Shown here one piece after another: positions 1 to 6,362 of a DNA stretch of 11,211 nucleotides; positions within the stretch are counted from its first letter, which is position 1; each line of letters opens with the position of its first letter. The notes under the pieces were generated by a model that saw only the letters and a program-made list of their open reading frames with translations, searched no databases and was not told the DNA's origin. The stretch is from an uncultured Eubacteriales bacterium (GTDB lineage Bacteria > Bacillota > Clostridia > Lachnospirales > Lachnospiraceae). Location of the stretch: the NCBI GenBank assembly GCA_900321915.1, contig ONXW01000225.1, positions 1 through 11,211 of the forward strand, in the 5' to 3' direction. The position numbers were made by a program, and so were the translations under genes.

Positions 1-409
1 GAACATCAGCTTCGAGAGAAGCATCGAAGTCCTGGAGAAGGCATTCCCGGGCAAGGGCCGGGAATACGCTGAGAAGATCAAGGACGCAACCCTGGCCCTC
101 TATAAGAAGTGCGCGGATTACGCCCTGACAAGGGGAATCATCATCGCCGACACCAAGTTCGAGTTCGGCCTTGACGAGGACGGCAACGTCGTTCTCGGAG
201 ATGAGATGCTGACCCCGGACAGCAGCCGTTTCTGGCCGCTTGACGGATACGAGGAGGGACACGGACAGCCGTCCTTCGACAAGCAGTTCGTGCGAGACTC
301 ACTGAAGACGAATCCCGATAGCGATTACAACCTGCCGCAGGATGTCATCGACAAAACCATCGCGAAGTACCTGGAAGCATACAAGATGCTTACCGGAGAA
401 GACCTGTAA
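1..409 (+). CDS. purC: SAICAR synthetase (phosphoribosylaminoimidazole-succinocarboxamide synthase), 3' part
   Basis: This is the C-terminal 135 residues of PurC; the 5' end lies left of the window. The enzyme joins CAIR and aspartate with ATP to make SAICAR in cytosolic de novo purine synthesis. The sequence shows the family signature around the segment [11 protein letters not shown] (a D-x-K-x-E-F-G motif), then the [10 protein letters not shown] motif and a [14 protein letters not shown] segment. The last is typical of the longer PurC form (about 290-300 residues, yeast Ade1-like). The frame ends at a TAA at 407-409, followed 21 bases later by a strong hairpin terminator. It is the only real gene seen on the plus strand and is convergent with the lipoprotein gene to its right, so it probably ends a purine transcription unit lying outside the window. 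Confidence 0.96.
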   Translation, partial: NISFERSIEVLEKAFPGKGREYAEKIKDATLALYKKCADYALTRGIIIADTKFEFGLDEDGNVVLGDEMLTPDSSRFWPLDGYEEGHGQPSFDKQFVRDSLKTNPDSDYNLPQDVIDKTIAKYLEAYKMLTGEDL

Positions 410-430
410 GTACAGGCATCAGTGAAATAA

Positions 431-476
431 AAAAGTACGGGACGGAGATTTAATTCCGTTCCGTACTTTTTTGTTT
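431..476. terminator. Bidirectional rho-independent terminator between purC and the lipoprotein gene
   Basis: The arms at 431-446 and 455-470 pair over 16 bp with one G-U wobble around an 8-base AT-rich loop (447-454). The right side runs into a T tract and the left side begins with an A tract, so it can stop transcription from purC (+) and from the convergent lipoprotein gene (-). Confidence 0.93.
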
Positions 477-507
477 TCATGATTCCGGACCGCCCGGGCT
501 TACCCTG

Positions 508-1083
508 TTATTTTTTCTGCCCGCTGCCCTCAAAGATGGCATTGAAGAGATGGTTCACGTCATCCATGTCCCAGTTGACCTCTCCCTTGTATCCGGCATC
601 CGACAGGAGGCCTGCGCCGTCCTTGCCGGTAATCTCCTTCGCCGAGCTGTAGATCATCTCCAGTCCGGTGAGGAATCCCTTCTTGTCGGTAATCCCGTCA
701 TAGAAGTTCTCTGTGGTCTTCATGATCACGTCGCCGCTGGGCTTCTTCTCCACATACCAGTTCATCAGCTCCGCAGCCCGCTTGGCCGCCTTCAGGGAAA
801 TCCCCGCCTGGCCGCCCTCGGAGAAATTGATGTTGATATCGTTCAGGATATCGGTGAGCTCCGGATCGGATCCGGGCCTGGTCTCCTCCGTGGATTCCTC
901 GGATTCGATTTCAATCGCCGCTTCCGTCGTCGGCGCTTCCGTCGTCTGGACCGCCGCCGTGGGCTCCGTCACCTCCGTCGCCTCGACCTGTTTCTTTTTC
1001 CCGCAGGCGCTGGCCAGGAGCGCCATGGCCAGAAGGCCCGCAGCCAGTGCCCCTACACGGATCATTCTCGGTAATCTTCTCAT
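508..1083 (-). CDS. Small secreted lipoprotein, function unknown
   Basis: This is a 191-residue protein. The start at 1083 is chosen because AAGGAGG lies about ten bases upstream; an in-frame ATG farther up (1152) has no such site. The N-terminus has basic residues, a hydrophobic stretch (about residues 8-26) and a Cys at 27 in the context LLASAC, followed by GKKK. That fits a type II signal peptide, though the residue at -3 is Ala rather than the usual Leu. Residues about 32-70 form a low-complexity Thr/Glu/Ala/Pro linker that probably spans the wall. Residues about 72-191 look like a small, mostly helical folded domain that I do not recognise (it contains NWYVEKKPSGD and NWDMDDVNHLFNAIFEG). 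It is probably exported and anchored in the outer leaflet of the cytoplasmic membrane. The 134-base gap before it shows no terminator and only weak promoter-like hexamers (TATAAC, TATACT without good -35 boxes), so co-transcription with the SH3b gene is possible. Confidence 0.85.
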   Translation of the reverse strand: MRRLPRMIRVGALAAGLLAMALLASACGKKKQVEATEVTEPTAAVQTTEAPTTEAAIEIESEESTEETRPGSDPELTDILNDININFSEGGQAGISLKAAKRAAELMNWYVEKKPSGDVIMKTTENFYDGITDKKGFLTGLEMIYSSAKEITGKDGAGLLSDAGYKGEVNWDMDDVNHLFNAIFEGSGQKK

Positions 1084-1217
1084 TCTTCCGGTTCCTCCTT
1101 CTATGTTGTATTCAGGAAGTATACAGATGTACGGTACTGTTATATCACACAACTATGAAAAATACTGTTTCCAAATACTTAAGTTTCCCCGAAGAATTTC
1201 TATCCCGACGCCTTTTA

Positions 1218-1820
1218 TCACGGAAGTATCATCTTCATCTGCAGTAAAACAGCCATAGCTCTCCCGATGACAGAAAGGACGCTTCCGGAATAACCGATAT
1301 CCGGCATGTCCAGGTCCACGGCGTCCGGCTCCTCCCATTCCGTCTGCGGCACATAGGGCTCCGGCAGAGTCTCCGCCGCCTCCGTCTCTGTGTCATCAAT
1401 CACCCGGCCGATGCCGTACGGCTGCGTCTGGGGCGTCTCCGGAACAGCCGCGGCGGTTGTCTGGGGCACTGTTACCCTCTTCGTCTGGCCGAGGAACACC
1501 CAGCCGTAATCGCCCTGATAGTAAGTGCGGCCCCACAGCTTCCCGTTGTCCGCCCGGGCTTCCACGTCGATGTGGAGCCTGGTTCCGTTGGGGATCATGC
1601 CGTTTATGATTTTGGAGTATTCCGCGCCGGCGCCGCTGCGGAAGTTTATACCTCCGTCCGGGGCGCTTACCTCGACATCATAGTCCACGTCATAGGCGGT
1701 ATTCCAGAACCCTTCCACGGCCGCGTCCGCGCGGGCCTCCATCGGAAAAGGCACCGTACAGAGAACCGCGGCGCAGAGCGCCGCACAGACCAGTTTCTTT
1801 CTCCAGCTCCCAGATCTCAT
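1218..1820 (-). CDS. Secreted bacterial SH3 (SH3b) domain protein
   Basis: This is a 200-residue protein. The start at 1820 is preferred because GGGAGGG lies six bases upstream; an in-frame ATG at 1826 would overlap that site. A Sec signal peptide (basic RKK, then a hydrophobic core at about 9-25) likely ends near EARA-DA at about residue 31. Residues about 45-117 form an SH3b domain, with the classic INFRSGAGAEYSKIINGMIPNGT segment and a WGRTYYQGDYGWVFLGQ ending (SH3_3/YgiM-like). Such domains often bind peptidoglycan or cell-wall peptides. A Pro/Thr/Glu-rich linker follows (about 118-170). The last 20 or so residues are unexpectedly hydrophobic (SVLSVIGRAMAVLLQMKMILP) and could be a short membrane or surface anchor. 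No catalytic domain is present, so it is a binding or scaffolding protein. Confidence 0.88.
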   Translation of the reverse strand: MRSGSWRKKLVCAALCAAVLCTVPFPMEARADAAVEGFWNTAYDVDYDVEVSAPDGGINFRSGAGAEYSKIINGMIPNGTRLHIDVEARADNGKLWGRTYYQGDYGWVFLGQTKRVTVPQTTAAAVPETPQTQPYGIGRVIDDTETEAAETLPEPYVPQTEWEEPDAVDLDMPDIGYSGSVLSVIGRAMAVLLQMKMILP

Positions 1821-1851
1821 AGTCATCCCTCCCTGGCATTGATTTAAGTAT

Positions 1852-1857
1852 ATTATA
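1852..1857 (-). promoter_or_regulatory. Likely -10 box for the SH3b gene
   Basis: The minus strand reads a perfect TATAAT about 32 bases upstream of the SH3b start codon. No good -35 hexamer sits 16-18 bases above it (only a T-rich tract), so the promoter is probable but not strong on sequence alone. It falls in the 69-base gap after the upstream operon. Confidence 0.5.
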
Positions 1858-1889
1858 GTCAAAAACATTCCGGAAAAAAAGTATTTCTC

Positions 1890-2282
1890 TCAAAACCGCA
1901 GCATCGCGGACAGCACCGCCCCCGCGGAAAAGGATACGCCGTTCAGGACTGCCGACAGCACAAAAGGCCCCATCCGGGGAAATGCCCTCAACGGAAGCAT
2001 TTCCCTGACCAGATCCCTGTACCGGAGGTAAAGAAGGGCCTCCGCAAGCCACGCCGCCGCCTCCGCGGCACCCAGGACCAGCCCGTAGGTCACCCACATG
2101 GGCGTCCGCATGGGAAGCAGGGTGCTGGTGATGACAACGGCAGGATTGGTCAGCAGATTCACAAGGAACACAAGCATAAACCCGTCCCGCCTCCTGAGGC
2201 CGAGCAGGAAAGCCGCCCCCGCCTCCGTCGTCTCCGTAAGCAAAAAAGAAACCAGGACAGACGCCGTAAGCCGCCGGATCAT
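1890..2282 (-). CDS. Small polytopic membrane protein, function unknown
   Basis: This is a 130-residue, very hydrophobic protein with about four predicted membrane helices (roughly 5-28, 34-56, 62-86, 105-128). Glutamates lie within or at the edges of helices (the TETTE segment, E74, E81), and there is a conserved-looking VNLLTNP motif at 41-47. Its ATG overlaps the stop of the MFS gene (ATGA, 2279-2282), and GAGGTGAGG lies just upstream, so it is translationally coupled to the transporter. I do not recognise a named family. The tight coupling suggests it works with the transporter or shares its substrate theme, which is inference. It is the last gene of the alr operon; I see no clear hairpin terminator after it. 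Confidence 0.83.
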   Translation of the reverse strand: MIRRLTASVLVSFLLTETTEAGAAFLLGLRRRDGFMLVFLVNLLTNPAVVITSTLLPMRTPMWVTYGLVLGAAEAAAWLAEALLYLRYRDLVREMLPLRAFPRMGPFVLSAVLNGVSFSAGAVLSAMLRF

Positions 2283-3385
2283 ACCGCCTCACCTCTCGCG
2301 CGCCTGTACAGGGAAAGCCCCGCCGACATCAGCCCCGCCGACAGAAGGGCAACGGCCGGCAGGCTGCGGAAGGTTCCCGCGGAAATCCATCCCGCGGAGG
2401 TCATCATGGACGGCAGGGTTCCGAGAAACAGCGCGAGCGTCAGCATCCCGAACGCCGTGCCGACGGAATCCCCGTAGAGACCGGCAAGCGCGGACAGCGT
2501 GAGGGGCATGGTCATATTGAAGAAAAAGACCGCCGCGATACCGCAGGCCGGCAGATTCTCCGCCAGCCCGAAGAGGACGGCCGAAAGGCCGAGGCTCAGG
2601 AGCGCGGCCCGCATCCAGCCGATGCGGTCGCCCAGGAATCCTCCCGCCGCCTTTCCGCACACGACTCCTGCCGTAAACAGGAATCCCAGCGTTTCCTTTT
2701 TCCAGCCAAACCCCATCACTGTCCCGGCATAGGACCTGAGGAGCACCGTGACAATCAGGCAGAGGGATGCCGCCCCCAGCATGTCTTCCGCCCGCGGGAG
2801 CGCCGGCGCGTAACCCCCGGCGGAATCCTTCCGCATTGCGGCAAGGACTGCCGCGCAGACTGCCATCAGCAGGATTCCGGCAAGCACTCCCATGTTCCTC
2901 GCGGCCTGTCCCCTTGCCAGAACCGGCCCGAGCCATACGCCGAAAGCGCCGGTGGAGACAAACACGCCGGGCAGGGCCGCGGAAATCCCGCTCCTGCGGA
3001 GCACCTCGATGCCCCCGCCCACATGGAAGCAGGAATTGCCCAGGCCTGCCGTCACGGATATCAGAAGCGGCCATATGACGAGAAGCATGTCTTCCGGCAG
3101 GAACTGCTTTCCGAAATACACCATGCCGTATGCCGCGGCTATGAGAAGGCAGCCGAAAGCCGACATCAGGAACGGGTTCCCGGTCCTGTCCCCCAGGGCG
3201 CCTATGGGCAGCTGGCAGGCAAAGGCACAGAAGTTGTAGGTCAGGACGCACAGCATCCAGACACTCCTGTCCCTCACCATCAGCACGATAAACGCGGTCA
3301 GAAGGAAAATGCAGGCCAGGTCCACCGCAAAATGGGCCGCCGAAAAGACTGCTGTCACGTTCCTGTCAGATGTACCCTGTCCCAT
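2279..3385 (-). CDS. MFS-type transporter, distantly like the fosmidomycin-resistance (Fsr) group
   Basis: This is a 368-residue integral membrane protein with about 12 hydrophobic segments. The start at 3385 is set by AGGAG six bases upstream; the open frame extends 23 codons farther but without a good site. It opens with AHFAVDLACIFLLTAF, which resembles the first helix of Fsr-like MFS proteins. It carries loop 2-3 and loop 8-9 motifs of MFS style (GALGDRTGN and GGFLGDRIGW) and a distinctive GLGNSCFHVGGGIEVL segment in mid N-half, where Fsr proteins have an FHP motif. The substrate cannot be read from the sequence; export of a small metabolite or drug is the usual role. It starts 37 bases after the sugar-kinase stop and ends in an ATGA overlap with the small membrane protein. 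Confidence 0.85.
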   Translation of the reverse strand: MGQGTSDRNVTAVFSAAHFAVDLACIFLLTAFIVLMVRDRSVWMLCVLTYNFCAFACQLPIGALGDRTGNPFLMSAFGCLLIAAAYGMVYFGKQFLPEDMLLVIWPLLISVTAGLGNSCFHVGGGIEVLRRSGISAALPGVFVSTGAFGVWLGPVLARGQAARNMGVLAGILLMAVCAAVLAAMRKDSAGGYAPALPRAEDMLGAASLCLIVTVLLRSYAGTVMGFGWKKETLGFLFTAGVVCGKAAGGFLGDRIGWMRAALLSLGLSAVLFGLAENLPACGIAAVFFFNMTMPLTLSALAGLYGDSVGTAFGMLTLALFLGTLPSMMTSAGWISAGTFRSLPAVALLSAGLMSAGLSLYRRARGEAV

Positions 3386-3422
3386 GTCTTCTCCTCTTTC
3401 GTCCGCATCAGGAAATCCGCCG

Positions 3423-4439
3423 TCACGGCAGGACTCTCGCTTCCCCCGGATCATAAAGCTCCGGCGTGTAGTGTATCACCCGGGTTCCCCCGTCCTCAAA
3501 CTTGAACGGCACATACAGCAGGTTCTCCATGGCTTTCTTTACAGCCTCCTGCTTCTCCTCCGGCACGTAGAACAGGAGGAATCCGCCCCCGCCGGCTCCC
3601 AGGAGCTTTCCTCCCAGGGCGCCCGCATCCAGGCCTTTCTGATAGATTCCGTCAATGGAATCGGTGGAGATTTTCGACCCGGTCTGCCGCTTCAGCCTCC
3701 AGGTCCGGTCCAGGAGCTCCCCGAACTCATCCAGGTCCCGCTCCTTCCGCACCAGGATTTCCTCCGCGCTGTCCACAAGCCGGTACATCTCCATAAGCTG
3801 GGCGTTCTTGTCACCCGCCGCGATGCGGTTTGTCTTCTGAATCTCGGAGGAAAGCCGCGTAAATCCGGTAAAAAACATGAGCAGCCGGTCATTCAGCGCG
3901 CGCTTTTTCTCCGGGGAAATGATCACCGGCAGCACCTCGTACTCACTGCCCCGGAAATTGATCCGGTTGAATCCCCCGAAGCTGGCAGCAATCTGGTCCT
4001 GCCAGCCGCCCGCCTCATTGCAGAGCGTCCTCTCCAGGTAGATAGCCTCATCCGCCAGTTTCTTCTTGTCGGCGTATTTCCCCTTCAGCGCATAGAACGC
4101 ATTCAGCATTCCCACCGCGAAGGAGCTGCTGGTGCCGAGACCGGACCGGGCCGGCAGGTCCGCCTCATAGGTCAGCCGGATCTCATGCATGTCCAGCATT
4201 TTCATGGCATTCCGCACCGCCGGATGATTAATGTCATCCACGCGGGTCACCCGCTCGATGCGGGAATAGGAAAGCTCCGTCGTATAATCGAAAAAGCGCG
4301 GCAGGTGGCGCACGTTTACGTAACAGTATTTGTCAAAAGTCGTGGAGAGCACTGCGCCCCCGTGATCCCGGAAAAACTCGGGAATATCCGTTCCGCCGCC
4401 GAAAAAAGACATGCGGAACGGTGTTTTCGTAATTATCAT
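3423..4439 (-). CDS. GHMP-family sugar kinase, like D-glycero-D-manno-heptose 7-phosphate kinase (HddA)
   Basis: This 338-residue cytosolic kinase has the three GHMP motifs: PFRMSFFGGGTD at 7-18, the ATP-binding LPARSGLGTSSS at 95-106, and KLLGAGGGGF at 278-287. GGWQDQIAASFGG (144-156) holds the likely catalytic Asp148. Length and motif wording match the HddA/heptose-kinase branch, in which the anomeric carbon of a heptose 7-phosphate is phosphorylated for GDP-heptose synthesis. Related fucose or other sugar kinases of the same superfamily cannot be excluded, and no other heptose-pathway gene (gmhA, gmhB or hddC type) is in the window. Its ATG overlaps the alr stop (ATGA, 4436-4439) and its Shine-Dalgarno GGGAG lies inside the last alr codons, so translation is coupled to alr. 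Confidence 0.88.
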   Translation of the reverse strand: MIITKTPFRMSFFGGGTDIPEFFRDHGGAVLSTTFDKYCYVNVRHLPRFFDYTTELSYSRIERVTRVDDINHPAVRNAMKMLDMHEIRLTYEADLPARSGLGTSSSFAVGMLNAFYALKGKYADKKKLADEAIYLERTLCNEAGGWQDQIAASFGGFNRINFRGSEYEVLPVIISPEKKRALNDRLLMFFTGFTRLSSEIQKTNRIAAGDKNAQLMEMYRLVDSAEEILVRKERDLDEFGELLDRTWRLKRQTGSKISTDSIDGIYQKGLDAGALGGKLLGAGGGGFLLFYVPEEKQEAVKKAMENLLYVPFKFEDGGTRVIHYTPELYDPGEARVLP

Positions 4440-5605
4440 TTTCCGCTCCCTTTATAAATGCGGAGTACGCGGCCGGAAATATCACAGACCAGCTCGTACC
4501 CGATTGTCCCTGTCATCTGCGCCATATCATCAGCGCTCAGGTATTCGTCCCCGCTCCTGCCGAGGAGGACCACCTGGTCCCCCATCCTGACATCAGGGAT
4601 TCCGGTCACATCCACCATCATCTGGTCCATGCAGACACGGCCCACGACCTTCGCGCGCTTACCCCGGATCAGCACATAGCCGCGGTTGGACAGGGCCCTG
4701 CTGTAGCCGTCGGCATACCCCGTCGGGATGGTGGCGACCTTCATCTCACGGTCCGCCCGGAAGGTGCGGCCGTAGCCCACCGTCTCTCCCGGACGAAGGG
4801 TTTTCACGAGGGCCACCGTGCTCTTCCACTCAAGCACCGGCCGGATTCCCTCCGGCAGCACATTGGAGTAATCCGGCTTCAGGCCGTACAGGATGATGCC
4901 CAGCCGCACATAAGCATCCTCATTCGCGGGGAAAGTCAGCCCGCCGGCGGAATTCAGGCAGTGGCACTCCGGAAGATCCAGGTCGGACGCTGCCTGCCTC
5001 ACCCCGTCAAACAGCTGTCTCTGCCGCAGCGTGAATGCGACCGACTCTTCATCGTCCGTATCCGCCGTGCAGAGATGCGTGAATATCCCGCAGAGCGAAA
5101 TGTCCGGGCAGGAAGAAAAGCGCCGGAGCACTTCCGCGCAGTGTTCCGGGTCTTCCGCATCCAGGCCGATGCGGTTCATCCCGGTATCGATGGCAAAATG
5201 GCATTTGAGAGGCCCTCTCCCGTTTCCGGCCAGTCCGGCCGCCGCCGCAGCCATCGCCTCCGCGTGCTCCTCGGAAACAAGCGCCTGGACAATGTCATAC
5301 TCCATAAGCGTCGCGCATCCCGCCGGAGAAGTATATCCGAGAATCAGGATCTCTCCCCGGATTCCGTACTCCCTCAGCTTCACCGCCTCCTGGAGGCTCG
5401 CCACCGCAAAATGCCGGACTCCGGCGTCCTGGAGCGCATTGGCGGCCGGACGGCTCCCGTGGCCGTAAGCGTTGGCCTTCACTACCGCCATAATCTCCGC
5501 CGGCTCAGGGAGGTGCTCCCGGTATATCCTGTAATTATTTACAAGAACGTCCAGGTCCACTTCCGCCCAGGAACGCCGCATATATTCTTCCGTGTTTTTA
5601 TACAT
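4436..5605 (-). CDS. alr: Alanine racemase (PLP-dependent)
   Basis: This enzyme interconverts L- and D-alanine in the cytosol, supplying D-Ala for peptidoglycan. With the start at 5605 it is 389 residues, normal for the family. Seen motifs: AVVKANAYGHG with the PLP-binding Lys43; HFAIDTGMNRIG (136-147); the dimer-partner catalytic Tyr278 in TVGYGRTF; TGYADGY (295-301); and RVCMDQMMVDVT (323-334). The start is uncertain. The frame stays open to a GTG at 5671, but that lies only about 11 bases after the predicted transcription start and has no ribosome site. ATGs at 5617, 5605 and 5581 are all possible: GGGG lies 12 bases before 5605 and a weak GGAAG lies before 5581. It is the first gene of the alr-kinase-MFS-membrane protein operon. 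Confidence 0.95.
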   Translation of the reverse strand: MYKNTEEYMRRSWAEVDLDVLVNNYRIYREHLPEPAEIMAVVKANAYGHGSRPAANALQDAGVRHFAVASLQEAVKLREYGIRGEILILGYTSPAGCATLMEYDIVQALVSEEHAEAMAAAAAGLAGNGRGPLKCHFAIDTGMNRIGLDAEDPEHCAEVLRRFSSCPDISLCGIFTHLCTADTDDEESVAFTLRQRQLFDGVRQAASDLDLPECHCLNSAGGLTFPANEDAYVRLGIILYGLKPDYSNVLPEGIRPVLEWKSTVALVKTLRPGETVGYGRTFRADREMKVATIPTGYADGYSRALSNRGYVLIRGKRAKVVGRVCMDQMMVDVTGIPDVRMGDQVVLLGRSGDEYLSADDMAQMTGTIGYELVCDISGRVLRIYKGSGK

Positions 5606-5688
5606 CGTTGCATTCATCCCCTGTTTTTTTATTTTCAATACTGCAGAACCCATTTTTTTTCGCGAGGTCACAATTTGTACACACTTTC

Positions 5689-5716
5689 ATTGTATCATAG
5701 CCGAAGAGTGATGCAA
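5689..5716 (-). promoter_or_regulatory. Sigma-A-type promoter for the alr operon
   Basis: The minus strand reads TTGCAT (5711-5716), a 16-base spacer and TACAAT (5689-5694). Initiation is expected near 5682, giving a leader of about 75 bases to the 5605 start. This placement is the main argument against the upstream GTG start of alr. Confidence 0.65.
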
Positions 5717-5752
5717 GCGCATTGCTCGACCCCCAAGTTTTTTCATAACAAC

Positions 5753-5789
5753 CGGCAGACGGTTCTCCCCCCTATGCAATCGTCTGCCG
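5753..5789. other. Hairpin in the alr-gtrA spacer
   Basis: CGGCAGACG (5753-5761) and CGTCTGCCG (5781-5789) pair perfectly over 9 bp around a 19-base C-rich loop. It lies 14 bases before the plus-strand terminator and upstream of the alr promoter, so it is outside the predicted alr transcript. It may be part of a small plus-strand RNA or of the gtrA 3' untranslated region; no known RNA family was recognised. Confidence 0.6.
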
Positions 5790-5803
5790 TCCTCCGAAGA
5801 CAT

Positions 5804-5828
5804 CCGCCCGGTTCCGGGCGGTTTTTTT
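5804..5828 (+). terminator. Rho-independent terminator on the plus strand, with no gene before it
   Basis: The GC-only stem CCGCCCG / CGGGCGG (5804-5810, 5815-5821) closes a GTTC loop and is followed by seven T residues on the plus strand (5822-5828). On the minus strand the T-run is absent (an A-run precedes the stem), so it is not a standard terminator for gtrA, which ends just to its right. No plus-strand coding gene lies upstream, hence the orphan label. Confidence 0.75.
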
Positions 5829-5875
5829 GTGTACACATTTTTTGCAAATCAGCGCAATTGTATAAATGCGCATAA

Positions 5876-6310
5876 TCATTCGTCCCCGGCCTTTTTTTCT
5901 TTCTGTCCCCGGAACACGAACAGCTTGCTCAGGATATAGTTTGCGACGGTCACAACCACCTGGACAATCAGCTTGGCGGCCTTATCGTTCATCCCGCCCA
6001 CCGTCACGGCGCAGAACATAATCCCCATGTCCAGGAACAGGGTTCCCAGGCGGGCCGCGAAGAAAGAGGACGCCTCCCGGAGAATACTGCCGCCGCGGCT
6101 CCGGAATACCACCAGCTTATTTGCGACATAGGCAAATGATACCGCCGCCACCCAGGAGATGACGTTCGCGCACTGCAGCTCCAGCGCCTTCTGCGGGTCA
6201 AGCACGGTGAGCACCAGGCCGTAATACACGGCGAGGCTTACCACCGTCGTGAGCACCCCCACGACCAGGTACCGTATAATCTCCCCGTACTGTTCCTTTA
6301 ATCCTTCCAT
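5876..6310 (-). CDS. GtrA-like membrane protein
   Basis: This is a 144-residue protein with about four membrane helices and the GtrA-family pattern: EIIRYLVVGVLTTVVSLAVYYGLV at the start, a CANVISWVAAVSFAYVANKLVVFRS segment (the N-K-x-x-V-F signature), a third and fourth helix, and an ending NYILSKLFVFRGQ. GtrA proteins act in the cytoplasmic membrane and are linked to transfer or flipping of undecaprenyl-phosphate-bound sugars for surface glycans. The start at 6310 is preferred over an in-frame ATG at 6412 because AGGAAAG precedes it and the upstream option would add 34 residues overlapping the previous gene. It begins 52 bases after the phosphoglycerol-transferase stop and is the likely last gene of the glmS block. 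Confidence 0.88.
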   Translation of the reverse strand: MEGLKEQYGEIIRYLVVGVLTTVVSLAVYYGLVLTVLDPQKALELQCANVISWVAAVSFAYVANKLVVFRSRGGSILREASSFFAARLGTLFLDMGIMFCAVTVGGMNDKAAKLIVQVVVTVANYILSKLFVFRGQKEKKAGDE

Positions 6311-6329
6311 ATCCACTTTCCTGTCTCCC

Positions 6330-6348
6330 GGCCCGGCTCCTGCCGGCC
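6330..6348. other. GC-rich hairpin ahead of gtrA
   Basis: GGCC(C)GGC at 6330-6337 pairs with GCCGGCC at 6342-6348 (7 bp with one bulge, TCCT loop). It sits in the 52-base gap between the phosphoglycerol-transferase gene and gtrA, upstream of the gtrA ribosome site. There is no T-run, so it is not a terminator; it could affect message stability or gtrA translation. Confidence 0.4.
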
Positions 6349-6362
6349 TCTCCAAAGATGTC

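Noticed and set aside
1084..1217. Promoter for the lipoprotein gene
   Set aside because: TATAAC and TATACT hexamers are present but none has an acceptable -35 box at 16-18 bases, so no promoter is called.
5606..5671. GTG start extending alr by 22 residues
   Set aside because: No Shine-Dalgarno site, only about 11 bases after the predicted transcription start, and the extra residues lie outside the alanine-racemase family alignment.
5605..5688. Riboswitch or T-box in the alr leader
   Set aside because: The predicted leader is only about 75 bases, is AT-rich and shows no T-box, specifier or known aptamer motifs.
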